From: CAZIZT01 sp964544085
GTDB lineage: Bacteria; Campylobacterota_A; Desulfurellia; Desulfurellales; Hippeaceae
Assembly: GCA_964544085.1 (NCBI GenBank)
Contig: CAZIZT010000006.1
Coordinates: 1-24,774 of the forward strand
DNA length: 24,774 nucleotides
Direction of reading: 5' to 3'
A program made the position numbers and the translations under genes. Each line of letters starts with the position of its first letter. Within the stretch, counting starts at the first letter, position 1. Below, piece by piece: positions 1 to 7,627 of this stretch. Under the pieces are notes generated by a model. The model saw only the letters and a program-made list of their open reading frames with translations, was not told the origin of the DNA and made no database searches.

Positions 1-179
1 TTGACAGGGTAAGAAAAAACACTTCTATAGACTGGACGATAAGAGAAAGCGCGCGAGCAAGATTACGGGTAATTGTAAAAAGAACGCTAAGGCAGTACGG
101 TTACCCTCCTGATATGCAACAGCTTGCAACAGAAACAGTGCTCAAACAGGCAGAGCTTATTGCTGAAGAGCTTTTATGA
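1..179 (+). CDS. hsdR: Type I restriction endonuclease subunit R, C-terminal end (partial)
   Basis: The reading frame starts at base 3, is open from the window edge and ends at TGA 177-179, giving about 58 residues. The peptide includes NTSIDWTIRESARARLRVIV, then a stretch with RQYGYPPD and a closing acidic helix ending AELIAEELL. I recognise this as the conserved C-terminal tail of HsdR (the DUF3387-type helical region), which in the family follows the nuclease and DEAD-box translocase domains. HsdR cleaves DNA and translocates it in complex with HsdM and HsdS. The rest of the gene, and probably hsdM/hsdS, lie upstream of the window. Only the tail is visible, so I cannot say whether the full gene is intact. 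No clear terminator follows the stop. Confidence 0.88.
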   Translation, partial: DRVRKNTSIDWTIRESARARLRVIVKRTLRQYGYPPDMQQLATETVLKQAELIAEELL

Positions 180-652
180 ACGTCCATTATCAACGCTTGA
201 GTTTGAATGGTTGTGTTTTGTGTCCTTTTTGTGTTAGAACCGCTTTTCAATCAAACTGTACCCAAATCACACCGCTTTCCACCACCGCAGGCGGATCGGG
301 TGAGTGCATGGTTGAGTGTGCTCTCAGACAAGCCAATTTGTTGTTCAAACCCTACCCACGCTTACGATTCCGCAAACACTTCGTCACTTCGTAATGCGTC
401 ACCTTTTCTTCAGGCTCCAGCAAGAAGTCTTTATCTTCTGGGTAGCATTTCGCCTTCTCGTAACCTTCTCCTGTAGATCTACTTTATTCCAAGTCTCTCT
501 CTGTTCTTTTTGTCGTTCCTATTTGTTGCCGTTTTGCAGAACTCCATAAAAGTAAAGGGCTTTTTGGGTAGTTTTGAAATTCTATTGGTTTATTTGCATT
601 TTAAACGCAGTATCTGTTGACAAAGGCGGTAGGCTGAAGATAATACGTTCTC
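180..652. other. 473-bp stretch without a recognisable gene
   Basis: Between the hsdR stop and the potassium channel start I see no convincing gene. The + strand has three overlapping open frames of 72-89 codons (within 176-549). They carry no recognised motif, overlap one another and lack good ribosome sites, so I do not call them. The + strand from about 395 to 545 is rich in pyrimidines. An 8-bp unit, CACTTCGT, occurs twice in tandem at 377-392. On the minus strand, 483-352 is a 43-codon stretch rich in Lys and Glu, bounded by stops and without a start codon, possibly a gene relic. The last ~35 bp hold the promoter described separately. No tRNA, hairpin terminator or CRISPR repeat was recognised. 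Confidence 0.6.
617..644 (+). promoter_or_regulatory. Sigma70-like promoter for the channel/Mla block
   Basis: A perfect -35 box TTGACA (617-622) is followed after 16 bp by GATAAT (639-644), matching five of six bases of the -10 consensus. Transcription would be expected to start near 651, only about two bases before the ATG at 653. The mRNA would then be leaderless or nearly so. This is the only strong promoter-like pair I noticed between the hsdR stop and the channel gene. It is called by inspection only. Confidence 0.6.
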
Positions 653-2080
653 ATGGATATAAGAGAGGTTTTCTATAGTAACAGCACCAGTGCGCGTTAC
701 TTCAACGCCTTCATGGAGCTTTCCATACTTGCTTCTATCGTCTCCATTCTCGGCTACGATCAAGCTATACCGGTGAATATAGGCTCTCCGCGCCTTTATC
801 GATTTATTGAAATAATAACCATCTTTATCTTCCTCTTTGAGATGATAATCCGGTTTATTATGACACTTGAGGAGTGTAAAAAACGGAAATCCAACGCCAT
901 TGCCCGATACTTTCTTTCTTTTGAAACCTTTATCGACATTCTCTCTGTGATTCCTTACGATTTTATGCCATATCCCTATAGAATTGCTGTTCTGCTTGCA
1001 CGAATATTCAAGATTGCTCGTTTCAACTCAAGCATACGTGAGATGGCAATTGCAATAAACGAGAAGGCTTTTGAGCTTACCACAGTCTTTTTGATTTTTG
1101 CATTCTTTGTTTTCGGTGCTTCGATAGTGATGTTTGTGGTAGAGCACAGGGTTAATCCGCACATAAACAGCCTGTTTGACGCCTTCTGGTGGAGTATTGT
1201 AACGGTAACAACGGTGGGCTACGGTGATGTAACGCCTGTTACAACTGCCGGCAAGGTAGTTGCTTCTTTTCTTATGGTTATAGGAATATCGAGTATCGCC
1301 ATACTCACAGGTATTGTGACAACGGGTTTCACAGATAGATTGCTGAAACTCAAACTTAATTTCGGAGGTGTTATGGAGAAAAAGATAGCCAAACTTACGG
1401 GCCATTATATCATCTGCGGCTATGGTAGGGTTGGTAGAATTGTAGCAAGGGAACTCGAAAAGGCACGCAAGCCCTTCGTTGTTATAGAGGAAGATCAGGA
1501 AAGCATTCAGGAAGCTCTGGACAGCGGTTATCTTGTGATAAAGGGCAACGCTACAGATGAGGAAATCCTTAAAAAAGCCAATGTGAAGGAGGCAAAGGGT
1601 ATTGCGCTAGTTATGGATTCAGATGCCGATAATCTGTATGCCCTGATAACAGCCAAGGATGAGAATAGGGAGATTCTTGCTATAGCCAGAGCCAACTCGG
1701 AGGATTCCATAAAGAAGTTTGTCAAGCTGGGGGCAAAAACCGTATCGCCATATCAATCGAGCGGTTACGATATCTCGCGCATGCTTATTTCTCCAAGAAC
1801 TGCGGAGTTTGTTTCTATCATAATGCAGGCAGATAAAACCATAGAGATGGGCGAATTCTACATAGCGCGCAACTCTATCTACGCCAACAAACGTATCAGG
1901 GATACGGACATTCGGAGCAGATACAACATCATCATTATAGCCATTATGACAAAGAACCAGGATACGATTTTTAACCCCAGGGCTGATTATGTGATAGAAC
2001 CTGGGTCCACGCTGATTTGCGTAGGTACGAAAGAGGATATGGAGAAACTGGAAAGGGTAATCTCGGAGAAAGCCCGGTGA
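653..2080 (+). CDS. Six-TM potassium channel with RCK (TrkA) domains
   Basis: This 475-residue protein has the order S1-S6, RCK_N, RCK_C. Hydrophobic segments lie near residues 16-35, 51-70 and 86-102. An S4-like helix has R110, R117, K120 and R123, and S5 is at about 138-160. The pore loop carries the K+ selectivity filter TVGYGD at 187-192, followed by S6. A nucleotide-binding Rossmann motif GYGRVG (256-261) starts the RCK_N domain; RCK_C fills about 390-475. It should sit in the inner membrane and pass K+, gated by voltage and/or a cytosolic ligand. S4 has fewer regular charges than classical voltage sensors, so voltage gating is uncertain. The ATG at 653 is directly downstream of a strong promoter and lacks a clear Shine-Dalgarno; the next in-frame Met (713) also lacks one. 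The stop overlaps the next gene. Confidence 0.92.
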   Translation: MDIREVFYSNSTSARYFNAFMELSILASIVSILGYDQAIPVNIGSPRLYRFIEIITIFIFLFEMIIRFIMTLEECKKRKSNAIARYFLSFETFIDILSVIPYDFMPYPYRIAVLLARIFKIARFNSSIREMAIAINEKAFELTTVFLIFAFFVFGASIVMFVVEHRVNPHINSLFDAFWWSIVTVTTVGYGDVTPVTTAGKVVASFLMVIGISSIAILTGIVTTGFTDRLLKLKLNFGGVMEKKIAKLTGHYIICGYGRVGRIVARELEKARKPFVVIEEDQESIQEALDSGYLVIKGNATDEEILKKANVKEAKGIALVMDSDADNLYALITAKDENREILAIARANSEDSIKKFVKLGAKTVSPYQSSGYDISRMLISPRTAEFVSIIMQADKTIEMGEFYIARNSIYANKRIRDTDIRSRYNIIIIAIMTKNQDTIFNPRADYVIEPGSTLICVGTKEDMEKLERVISEKAR

Positions 2081-3135
2081 TAGAACTCAAAGGTTCAAGG
2101 CTTGAGCTTTCTGGATTACTCACATACCGTGATTTGCCACGTCTTTTGCGCCTTGTTGGCAAAAGAAGCATCGATACTATAGACCTCTCCAATCTAAAGA
2201 GGATGGATACCTCCGTTGCCATATTTTTGCTCCACTTAGCAGAGAAGCACAATGCAGAAATCATAGGCTGCGACAGGGTGAGTTCTATTGTTGAAATAAC
2301 AAAAAAGCACGGCAAGGAAAAAGACCTAACAAAAAAGGGTGAGGGTTTCTTTTACAGGCTTGGTTATGCCATTGTTAGCAGGGTCGTTGAACTTGTCTAT
2401 TTTTTTGGTTTCCTTGGTGAAGTGCTCACAGATATGCTGCTTGTTCTGCTCCATCCACGGAGGATAAGATTCAAGGCTATAGTAAGCGACATGGAGCGCA
2501 TGGGTGTTAACGCAATACCGATCATAACCGTCCTTTCCTTTCTTATTGGCATTGTCATAGCTTACCAGAGTGCTGTTAAACTTCAGGAGTTTGGTGCCAA
2601 TATCTTCATTGTTGACCTTGTAAGTATCTCAATCTCGCGAGAGTTGGGTCCATTAATAGTAGCAATACTTCTTGCTGGCCGAAGCGCAAGCTCCTACACG
2701 GCTCAGATCGGTATAATGAAGGTTACAGAAGAGGTGGATGTTATACGCACCATGGGTTTAAATCCTTTTGACGTGCTTGTGTTTCCTAAGATTGTTTCCA
2801 TGCTCATCTCGCTGCCCTTATTGGTTGTGCTTGCAGATATTATGGGTATACTCGGAGGCATGCTGGTTGCCTATCTGTCACTTGGTATTTCGTTTTATGA
2901 CTTCATCATGAGGCTCCACACTGCAATGGGGATAAACACGTTTGCAGCCGGGTTGATCAAGGCGCCGGTATTTGCATTCACCATTGCCCTGATTGGTTGC
3001 TACAAGGGCTTCAGGACACAGAAGAATGTGGAGAGTATTGGTAAGAGCGTGACAGTCAGTGTTGTTGATAGTATCTTTGCCGTTATTGTTATAGATGCCA
3101 TTTTTTCGGTGTTGTTTCGATGGGCAGGGATATAA
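2077..3135 (+). CDS. mlaE: Phospholipid ABC transporter permease with N-terminal STAS domain (MlaB-MlaE fusion)
   Basis: I place the start at GTG 2077, inside the GTGA overlap with the channel stop and after GGAG at a suitable distance, giving 352 residues. An upstream ATG at 2017 would add 20 residues encoded within the channel gene, which is less likely. Residues 1-85 form a STAS-like domain (DLSNLKRMDTS resembles the conserved STAS loop), equivalent to separate MlaB. From about 100 on it is an MlaE permease: several membrane helices and the family signature RELGPLIVAILLAGRSAS beginning at R188, followed by the MKVTEEVDVIRTMG stretch. MlaE moves phospholipids between the inner membrane and the MCE protein MlaD, powered by MlaF. 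All three partners follow directly. Fused STAS-MlaE proteins are known in other bacteria. Confidence 0.93.
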   Translation: MIELKGSRLELSGLLTYRDLPRLLRLVGKRSIDTIDLSNLKRMDTSVAIFLLHLAEKHNAEIIGCDRVSSIVEITKKHGKEKDLTKKGEGFFYRLGYAIVSRVVELVYFFGFLGEVLTDMLLVLLHPRRIRFKAIVSDMERMGVNAIPIITVLSFLIGIVIAYQSAVKLQEFGANIFIVDLVSISISRELGPLIVAILLAGRSASSYTAQIGIMKVTEEVDVIRTMGLNPFDVLVFPKIVSMLISLPLLVVLADIMGILGGMLVAYLSLGISFYDFIMRLHTAMGINTFAAGLIKAPVFAFTIALIGCYKGFRTQKNVESIGKSVTVSVVDSIFAVIVIDAIFSVLFRWAGI

Positions 3136-3899
3136 TCCGCGTAAGGGACCTACGGGTACAATTTGGCAGCAGGGTTGTGCTGGACGGCGTTAATATAACG
3201 GTGCGTGAGGGTGAGATATACACAATAATAGGCAAAAGTGGGTCAGGAAAGTCTACACTGTTTCGAAGCATATTAATGCTACAGGAGTTTAGCGGTACAA
3301 TTGAGATTATGGGGGAGAATATTGGTCAGCTTGATGAATGCCAGAAAAACACCATACGCAGGCAATGCGGTGTTATGTTTCAGGCTGCATCTCTGTTCAC
3401 GTCCCTAACTGTTGGCGAGAACATTGCCGCGGTTTTGAATGAGAATGTGAAGCTGCCTCAATGGTTGAAGGATAGGATTGTTCGATTCAAGCTTTCCCTT
3501 GTTGGTCTGGATGAGGATGTGTACTATCAGTACCCAAGCGAACTCTCGGGTGGTATGAGAAAAAAGGCTGCTCTCGCACGTGCTCTGGCTCTTGATCCGC
3601 AATTGCTTTTTCTGGATGAGCCAACAAGCGGACTGGATCCAGTCAGCGCTGAAGAGTTCGATAAAACAATAAGACAGCTCAACAGGGAGCTGGGTATAAC
3701 CGTCCTCATGGTTACTCACGATCTTGATAGTTTTTTCAATTTAACGGATAGGGCTTGCGTGCTGGGTAATAAAAAAGTTTTGGCGGAAGGTAAGCCTTTT
3801 GATATTATTGATCTTGATGACGAGTGGATAAGAAAGGTTTTTCACGGGGAGAGGGGAAGGAGATTTCACCAATGGAACCGAAGGCAAAGTACACTTTAG
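3120..3899 (+). CDS. mlaF: Phospholipid ABC transporter ATP-binding protein
   Basis: This 259-residue ABC ATPase has Walker A GKSGSGKST (38-46), a Q-loop at MFQ (86-88), signature LSGGMRKK (142-149), Walker B ending LFLDEP (163-168) and switch histidine H200. The LSGGM form of the signature is typical of MlaF and related MCE-system ATPases. It should drive the MlaE permease encoded just upstream. The ATG at 3120 lies 16 bp inside mlaE and lacks a strong ribosome site, suggesting translation coupled to mlaE. Its last 28 bases overlap mlaD. Confidence 0.94.
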   Translation: MGRDIIRVRDLRVQFGSRVVLDGVNITVREGEIYTIIGKSGSGKSTLFRSILMLQEFSGTIEIMGENIGQLDECQKNTIRRQCGVMFQAASLFTSLTVGENIAAVLNENVKLPQWLKDRIVRFKLSLVGLDEDVYYQYPSELSGGMRKKAALARALALDPQLLFLDEPTSGLDPVSAEEFDKTIRQLNRELGITVLMVTHDLDSFFNLTDRACVLGNKKVLAEGKPFDIIDLDDEWIRKVFHGERGRRFHQWNRRQSTL

Positions 3900-4813
3900 T
3901 CGGCATATTTGTGACGATATTTGCGCTTGCTGGTCTTGGCATAGCAGCGTGGCTGGTGGGGGCAAATACAGGTAAACAGTACGATGAGTATGTGGTGATT
4001 ACCTCATCTTCTGTGGATGGGTTGCACAAGGATTCCGATGTGCGTTACAAGGGTGTTAAGGTGGGCAGGGTTGTTGATGTTAGGATAGATCCAAAAAATC
4101 CGGAGTATATCAAGATTTATATCGAAGTGGAAAAGGATCTGCCCATCAAGACCGATACGAAGGCCAAGATTACGTCCAACGGTTTAACCGGTATCTCATA
4201 CGTAAACCTGATAGGTGGTAGCAAGGATGCGCCGCTTCTAAAAAGTGTTTCCCATAGCAAGTATCCGGTTATAAAAACTGTTCCTACTACACTCCAGAGA
4301 TTATCAGTACTTGCTGCAAAGCTAATGAAGGGCGCCGATAAGCTTGTAGCCAAGCTTTCTGGTTTGATAAACGACAACACCAGCAGATATATAAACGAAA
4401 CACTTAAGCATCTGCTTGACTCATCTGAGCATTTAGACAGGCTGCTCAAGGGGCTGAGTGTTAGTCGCAGAAAGCTTGACGATGTCTTTGACAATACAAG
4501 CGATTTAATCAGAAATACGAACAGCTTTGTTGCTTTATTGAAGAAGAACAGCCTTGCGTTGGAGGGGCTGATAAACAACGCCAACTCCCTTGTTAGTCAA
4601 TTGAAGGAGTCGGTAAAACGTACTGATAAGGTGATAGATGAAAACGGTAAAAACCTCGACAGGTTCACGCGCAATGGGCTTGAAAACGTTAACGAGCTTG
4701 TAAATACATTAAAACTCACGGCTGATAAGCTAAACGGCTTAATCGATGAAATTCAGAACGACCCTTCCGTGCTTGTGCGGGGCAGGGAAAATGGCACAAG
4801 AGGCTCAAGATGA
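3872..4813 (+). CDS. mlaD: MCE-domain phospholipid-binding protein (MlaD family)
   Basis: I choose ATG 3872 because AAGGAG (3857-3862) lies nine bases upstream; an ATG at 3824 would only add residues read from the mlaF end. The 313-residue protein has one membrane anchor at about 6-29, then an MCE beta domain at about 37-115 (VDGLHKDSDVRYKGVKVGRV and GLTGISYVNLIGG). A long polar, helix-rich tail to the end has repeated Asn/Asp/Leu spacing and is probably coiled. MlaD forms a hexameric ring in the inner membrane facing the periplasm and passes lipid to or from MlaE. The tail is longer than in E. coli MlaD (about 183 residues), as in tube-forming MCE proteins, so it may reach into the periplasm. 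It ends in an ATGA overlap with the next gene. Confidence 0.92.
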   Translation: MEPKAKYTLVGIFVTIFALAGLGIAAWLVGANTGKQYDEYVVITSSSVDGLHKDSDVRYKGVKVGRVVDVRIDPKNPEYIKIYIEVEKDLPIKTDTKAKITSNGLTGISYVNLIGGSKDAPLLKSVSHSKYPVIKTVPTTLQRLSVLAAKLMKGADKLVAKLSGLINDNTSRYINETLKHLLDSSEHLDRLLKGLSVSRRKLDDVFDNTSDLIRNTNSFVALLKKNSLALEGLINNANSLVSQLKESVKRTDKVIDENGKNLDRFTRNGLENVNELVNTLKLTADKLNGLIDEIQNDPSVLVRGRENGTRGSR

Positions 4814-5418
4814 AAGATCACGGTGTCCCTTTGCACACAATTGTCTATGCCTTTTTGTTTATTTTCCTATCATCGTGTACACTGTTTAAGCCGCTCCCGG
4901 CAAAGAGGTTGTACAACATAGCTCCAGCGCTTGATATTAAACATACCCTCACGGTGGGAAAATCCATAAAGCTTGTCTGTGTAAGTATACCGGTCGGTTT
5001 TCATTCAAAGCTTGTTTATCAGGCTAAGGGTAGACACATATTTGTTGAATTGCCCGATTCGTTCTGGATGGACACACCGTGCAACATGATCAAATTGAGC
5101 CTTGCGGAAGCCATTTTCTCAAGCGGTCTGTTTAGCTTTGTAAATTTTTCGAATGCATACTACAGCACCGATTATCGCTTGCTGTTTAGTGTTGAGTCTT
5201 TCTATTTCAGGTTGCTTAAGCATGGTGGCTTTGTCGATGTAAGGATTCGCTTTATATTGATTAACTCCGCTACGGGAAAGCCTGTGTCAACCTACCTGTT
5301 CTACAGAAGGTTGCATTTCTCGCCGCCATCGATCCCTGCTGCTATGGAAACATTCAATAGAGCTGTTGGGCTAGCCATAAAGGGTGTAATTGGATGGCTT
5401 GCTTCCGTTGCGGGGTGA
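4810..5418 (+). CDS. ABC transport auxiliary lipoprotein (PqiC/DUF330-like)
   Basis: This 202-residue protein begins with a lipoprotein signal: a hydrophobic stretch at about 9-22 and lipobox LSSC, with C23 the expected lipidated residue. The mature part includes YNIAPALD near its start, fitting the ABC_trans_aux family that accompanies MCE transporters. In that family the protein sits at the outer membrane and docks the MCE ring. Its start overlaps the mlaD stop (ATGA, 4810-4813), which supports a common task. It ends the Mla-like block; about 65 bp without a gene follow, the widest gap after base 653. Sequence similarity to PqiC is loose, so the call leans on lipobox, size and position. Confidence 0.78.
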   Translation: MKDHGVPLHTIVYAFLFIFLSSCTLFKPLPAKRLYNIAPALDIKHTLTVGKSIKLVCVSIPVGFHSKLVYQAKGRHIFVELPDSFWMDTPCNMIKLSLAEAIFSSGLFSFVNFSNAYYSTDYRLLFSVESFYFRLLKHGGFVDVRIRFILINSATGKPVSTYLFYRRLHFSPPSIPAAMETFNRAVGLAIKGVIGWLASVAG

Positions 5419-5469
5419 TGTTCTTGTAATTAAGCCGACGTTATGTTAAAAAAGATACGTTTGTAACAC

Positions 5470-5476
5470 AGGAGGT
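5470..5476 (+). promoter_or_regulatory. queF: Strong Shine-Dalgarno deciding the queF start
   Basis: AGGAGGT lies at 5470-5476. It is one base from the in-frame GTG at 5478, which is too close, and seven bases from TTG 5484, which is the normal distance. This supports TTG 5484 as the real start. Confidence 0.75.
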
Positions 5477-5483
5477 AGTGGCG

Positions 5484-5858
5484 TTGAAGTACGGAGAAGA
5501 GGCGATAGCACAGGCTGAACTTGAGGTCTGGCAGAACAACCATCCAGAAAACGACTACGAGGTGAGCATCGATTTTCCTGAGTTTACCTGCAAGTGTCCA
5601 AGAAGTGGATATCCGGACTTTGCCACCATACGCATTCGATATATTCCAGACAGATATGTTGTAGAGCTCAAATCGCTAAAGCTTTATCTGAACAAATTTA
5701 GAGACAGGTACATTTCTCACGAGGATGCAACCAATGAGATCTTCAATGAATTGAAGGAGAAACTGAAACCCAGGCAACTTGAGGTTATTGGCGATTTTAC
5801 GCCCCGTGGTAATATGAAAACAGTTATCAGGATAGCATACAAGAAAGAGGAGAGATAA
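5484..5858 (+). CDS. queF: NADPH-dependent preQ0 reductase (7-cyano-7-deazaguanine reductase)
   Basis: QueF reduces preQ0 to preQ1 with NADPH in queuosine biosynthesis, in the cytosol. The 124-residue protein is the short unimodular type. The motif FTCKCPRSGYPDF contains the expected catalytic C38 (thioimide formation) and D45. ELKSLKLY (61-68) is the QueF family motif, and the H78-E79 pair matches the substrate-binding pair of the Bacillus enzyme. C36 is an extra cysteine two residues before the catalytic one. TTG 5484 is preferred over GTG 5478 because of ribosome-site spacing. It sits between the Mla block and iorA, with no other queuosine gene in the window. I saw no preQ1 riboswitch in the 65-bp leader. 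Confidence 0.93.
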   Translation: MKYGEEAIAQAELEVWQNNHPENDYEVSIDFPEFTCKCPRSGYPDFATIRIRYIPDRYVVELKSLKLYLNKFRDRYISHEDATNEIFNELKEKLKPRQLEVIGDFTPRGNMKTVIRIAYKKEER

Positions 5859-5860
5859 CC

Positions 5861-7627
5861 TTGAAGCCGATCAGGAGAATTGTAAGCGGAAATGAGGCTA
5901 TAGCCATAGGTGCCTATAAGGCACATGCAAGATTCGCAAGTGGCTATCCGGGCACACCCTCAAGCGAGATCCTGGAGTTTTTCAAGGCATTTGACGGTGT
6001 GCAGGCACGATGGGCCTCAAACGAAAAAGCTGGATTCGAGGCGGCTCTCGGTGCGGCAATTGCTGGCGTAAGAAGCTTTGCCACGATGAAACACGTTGGG
6101 TTGAATGTGGCTGCCGATCCTTTGATGACAAGCGCCTACACTGGTGTTAATGCAGGATTTGTTGTTGTCAGTGCAGACGATCCGGGTATGCATTCATCAC
6201 AGAATGAGCAGGACAACAGGTTCTATGCCAAATTTGCCGGCATTGCACTGCTTGAGCCATCGGATGCGTTCGAAGCCATTGCATACATGCAGTATGCCTT
6301 CAGGGTGAGTGAGGAGTTTGATCTGCCGGTGTTGTTGAGAAGCACTACACGTATTTCCCATTCGCTTGGTGTGGTGCAATATGACCCAAGACCTATTAAG
6401 GTGGAGGTAGAACACAAACTTGCCAAGGATTTCAGGAAGTTTGTGATGATACCTTCCAACGCTATAGCAAGACACAGGGTTTTAATCGAAAAGAAAAGAA
6501 GGCTTGTCGAGTTCTCAAACGAGACACCGATAAACAAGGTGGAAAAGGGTTCGCTGAATTGGGGCATTATTACCTCCAGCATGGCTTATAACTACGTAAA
6601 AGAGGTGGTGCCGGATGCGCATGTCCTGAAGATAGGCTTCTCAAACCCACTGCCAATGGAGAAGATCAGACAGTTTGTAGCAAACCTTGATAGGGTGGTG
6701 GTGGTTGAGGAGCTTGAACCGTTTATGGAAGAGCAGATAAAGGCATCGGGAATAAATGTTGAAGGGAAGCGTTATTTCCCTGAAGAGGGCGAGTTTAATC
6801 TGGATATAGTGGAGGAGGGCTTAAGGAAAGCAGGTCTGATAAGGGATGAGAAAACCAGGGTATACTTCGAGGATGTGGATCTGCCACCTCGACCTCCAGC
6901 GCTTTGTCCTGGATGCCCGCACAGGCCTGTATTTGATATACTTCATTCTCGCAGGGATGCCTACATAACAGGTGACATAGGTTGTTATACTCTTGGTGCA
7001 TTACCACCGCTTTCTGCCATGCATACAACCGTTTGTATGGGTGCAAGTCTCTCAATGGGCCTGGGTATTGCTCTGCAAAACACCGAAAGCAAGGTTGTCA
7101 GCGTGATAGGTGATTCCACCTTTTTCCACACGGGTATACAGCCTCTCGTGGATGCGTATGTGGCAAAAGCCAACATGACAATTATTGTGCTTGATAACAG
7201 AATTACAGCCATGACAGGTGGCCAGCCCGATCCGGGAAGCGGTTTCACTATAGATGGTGAGAGGTTTGATCCGATAAGTGTGGCGAAGCTTGCACGTTCA
7301 ATAGGCATAGAACGTGTGTTTGAAATAGATCAGTACGACTATGCCACCGCAAAAGAGATCATAAATCGCGAGATAGATCATGATGGGTTGAGTGTAATTG
7401 TGGCTACAAGACCCTGCGTGTTGATGCCCAAAAAGATAAAAGGTCAACCGCTTGTGGTTACCGATAAATGTACAGGATGTAAAAGGTGCTTGAGGATAGC
7501 CTGTCCATCTATAAGCTTCAAGGATAACCGTGCAATCATTGATGCAACAACCTGTACCGGGTGTGAGGTTTGCAAAAACGTCTGCCCTGTTGAGGGAGCA
7601 ATTATTCTACCGGAGGAAAAGCCTTGA
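5861..7627 (+). CDS. iorA: Indolepyruvate ferredoxin oxidoreductase, alpha subunit
   Basis: This 588-residue protein oxidises aryl- (and possibly other) 2-oxoacids to acyl-CoA, reducing ferredoxin, as a complex with IorB. The N-terminal pyrimidine-binding domain has the ASGYPGTPSSEILE segment. CPGC (349-352) and the later GDIGCYTLGALPP and GDSTFFHTG segments fit the thiamine diphosphate domain. The C-terminus is a two-cluster ferredoxin domain: cysteines 537, 540, 543, 548 (CX2CX2CX4CP) and 565, 568, 571, 575 (CX2CX2CX3CP). The start is TTG 5861 after AGAGGAGA (5846-5853), two bases past the queF stop. Length matches the family. The 2-oxoacid preference cannot be read from the sequence. Confidence 0.95.
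   Translation: MKPIRRIVSGNEAIAIGAYKAHARFASGYPGTPSSEILEFFKAFDGVQARWASNEKAGFEAALGAAIAGVRSFATMKHVGLNVAADPLMTSAYTGVNAGFVVVSADDPGMHSSQNEQDNRFYAKFAGIALLEPSDAFEAIAYMQYAFRVSEEFDLPVLLRSTTRISHSLGVVQYDPRPIKVEVEHKLAKDFRKFVMIPSNAIARHRVLIEKKRRLVEFSNETPINKVEKGSLNWGIITSSMAYNYVKEVVPDAHVLKIGFSNPLPMEKIRQFVANLDRVVVVEELEPFMEEQIKASGINVEGKRYFPEEGEFNLDIVEEGLRKAGLIRDEKTRVYFEDVDLPPRPPALCPGCPHRPVFDILHSRRDAYITGDIGCYTLGALPPLSAMHTTVCMGASLSMGLGIALQNTESKVVSVIGDSTFFHTGIQPLVDAYVAKANMTIIVLDNRITAMTGGQPDPGSGFTIDGERFDPISVAKLARSIGIERVFEIDQYDYATAKEIINREIDHDGLSVIVATRPCVLMPKKIKGQPLVVTDKCTGCKRCLRIACPSISFKDNRAIIDATTCTGCEVCKNVCPVEGAIILPEEKP

Noticed and set aside
176..549. Three overlapping + strand open frames of 72-89 codons
   Set aside because: They overlap each other in different frames, lack ribosome sites and known motifs, and are Ser/Cys/Phe-rich in a way typical of non-coding sequence.
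548..564. AAAAG...CTTTT hairpin as a terminator after hsdR
   Set aside because: The stem is five mostly A-T pairs and too weak; it lies about 370 bp beyond the hsdR stop.
589..604. Possible sigma54 site (TTGG...TGCA)
   Set aside because: The GG and GC elements are seven bases apart rather than ten, so the spacing does not fit.
2017..2076. Upstream ATG giving a 20-residue longer MlaE
   Set aside because: This part is read entirely inside the channel gene; GTG 2077 has a ribosome site and the usual stop/start overlap.
5419..5483. preQ1 riboswitch in front of queF
   Set aside because: Neither the preQ1-I stem with its A-rich tail nor a ribosome-site-covering pseudoknot could be seen.
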